Origin: Hermodice carunculata
Taxonomy: Eukaryota; Annelida; Polychaeta; Eunicida; Amphinomidae
Assembly: GCA_964020975.1 (NCBI GenBank)
Contig: OZ026613.1
Location: 122,031,679 to 122,095,678, forward strand
Direction: 5' to 3'
Length of the DNA stretch: 64,000 nucleotides
Shown here: piece after piece, positions 63,460-64,000 of the stretch
Numbering within the stretch: position 1 is the stretch's first letter
How the letters are laid out: every line of letters begins with the position of its first letter
Translations under genes and position numbers: made by a program
Notes under the pieces: model-generated
What the model saw: the letters and a program-made list of their open reading frames with translations, nothing else
What the model was told of the DNA's origin: nothing
Databases searched by the model: none

Positions 63460-64000
63460 AGCAGTAACCCTTTTATTATGGTTTTAAGAAATTACATTCT
63501 ACTGAAACAGCCTCTTTGGAATTTATAGATCAAATTTTCAATGTTCTTGAAAAAGGCGAAATACCTATAGCTATTTATCGTGATCTGTCAAAAGCGTTCG
63601 ATAATTAGATCATCAGATTCTCTGCCAAAAATTTAAATACTATGGTGTCTCTGGCATTGCTTTACAGTGGTTTAACAATTACCTTACAAATAAATCACGA
63701 TTTGTTCAATATGATGAATTTTGTTCTAAAAATCTAACAGTTAGTACTGGTGTCCCTCAGGGATTGATACTTGGTCAGCTCCTCTCTATAATTTATATAA
63801 ATGATATGCATCTTGCCTCATCTGTTTTTGAATCCATTTTATATGCTGATGACACCACTGTTGTAAAGAGCCTTAGTTCTTTCGGTTTCTCTCCTACCCA
63901 AAATTTTAATGTGCAAAATATATCTCTCTCTATAAATTGTGAATTAAACAAGGTGTATGACTGGCTGGCAGCAAATAAACTTTCTCTAAATATCCCCAAA
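63460..64000 (+). mobile_element. LINE RT fragment running off the right edge
   Basis: Plus-strand RT in which successive blocks are clear although the frame shifts near 63605-63620. They are HSTETASLEFIDQIFNVLEKGEIPIAIY and LSKAFD (63495-63604), a segment like WFNNYLTNKSRFVQYDEF (about 63670-63725), STGVPQGL (63742-63765), and LYADDTTVV (about 63838-63864) with the intact YADD active site. The end NKLSLNIPK lies at the window edge. CR1/Jockey group. It is 5'-truncated, and the full 3' end is outside the window. Confidence 0.8.

Overview
This is a eukaryotic, AT-rich window from an invertebrate animal, probably a mollusc or another marine lophotrochozoan. The evidence is one large multi-exon receptor gene of the GRL101 type (LDLa repeats, leucine-rich repeats, seven transmembrane helices; the namesake was described from the pond snail Lymnaea), kilobase introns with canonical GT-AG borders, and a dense, mixed load of decayed transposable elements (DIRS, BEL/Pao, several LINE lineages, Tc1/mariner, a MITE-like repeat). 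The species assignment is an inference. I see no bacterial features, no complete tRNA or rRNA gene and no CRISPR array.

Layout. 0.1-6.5 kb: an old DIRS-like tyrosine-recombinase retrotransposon, recognisable from its inverted ends, with two LINEs nested in it. 6.5-9.3 kb: no gene seen. 9.3-10.8 kb: an orphan envelope-like fossil. 12.8-13.9 kb: LINE endonuclease fragment (minus). 15.0-16.2 kb: Tc1/mariner remnant. 17.9-20.2 kb: an old BEL/Pao fragment (plus). 20.9-22.0 kb: LINE RT fragment (minus). 23.0-24.1 kb: coding-like but unidentified relics.

24.56-48.84 kb, minus strand: the host receptor. I reconstruct nine exons (about 2.76 kb of coding sequence), all with matching intron phases. In order they encode LDLa, LDLa, a fibrinogen-like domain of the contactin-associated (Caspr) kind spread over four exons, an LDLa-like module, LDLa, then one 1.55-kb exon with LDLa, LRRs and TM1-TM6, and a last exon with TM7 (NPxxY). 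The 5' end (signal peptide) and the C-terminal tail are not found. Its introns hold a nearly full-length LINE whose ORF1-like part resembles an SGNH esterase (28.5-33.2 kb), a pile-up of LINE and Tc1 pieces (40.1-44.4 kb), and a degenerate satellite carrying repeated TGACCTTGA motifs (46.1-47.3 kb).

49.2-64 kb: a LINE 3' fragment, a pair of MITE-like repeats (50.4 and 62.4 kb), a BEL/Pao element with both LTRs (51.1-60.5 kb, minus; broken), and a LINE RT running off the right edge.

The most interesting items are the chimeric receptor with its fibrinogen-like insert, its 315-nt intron that stays open in frame, the orphan envelope-like fossil, and the esterase-bearing LINE.
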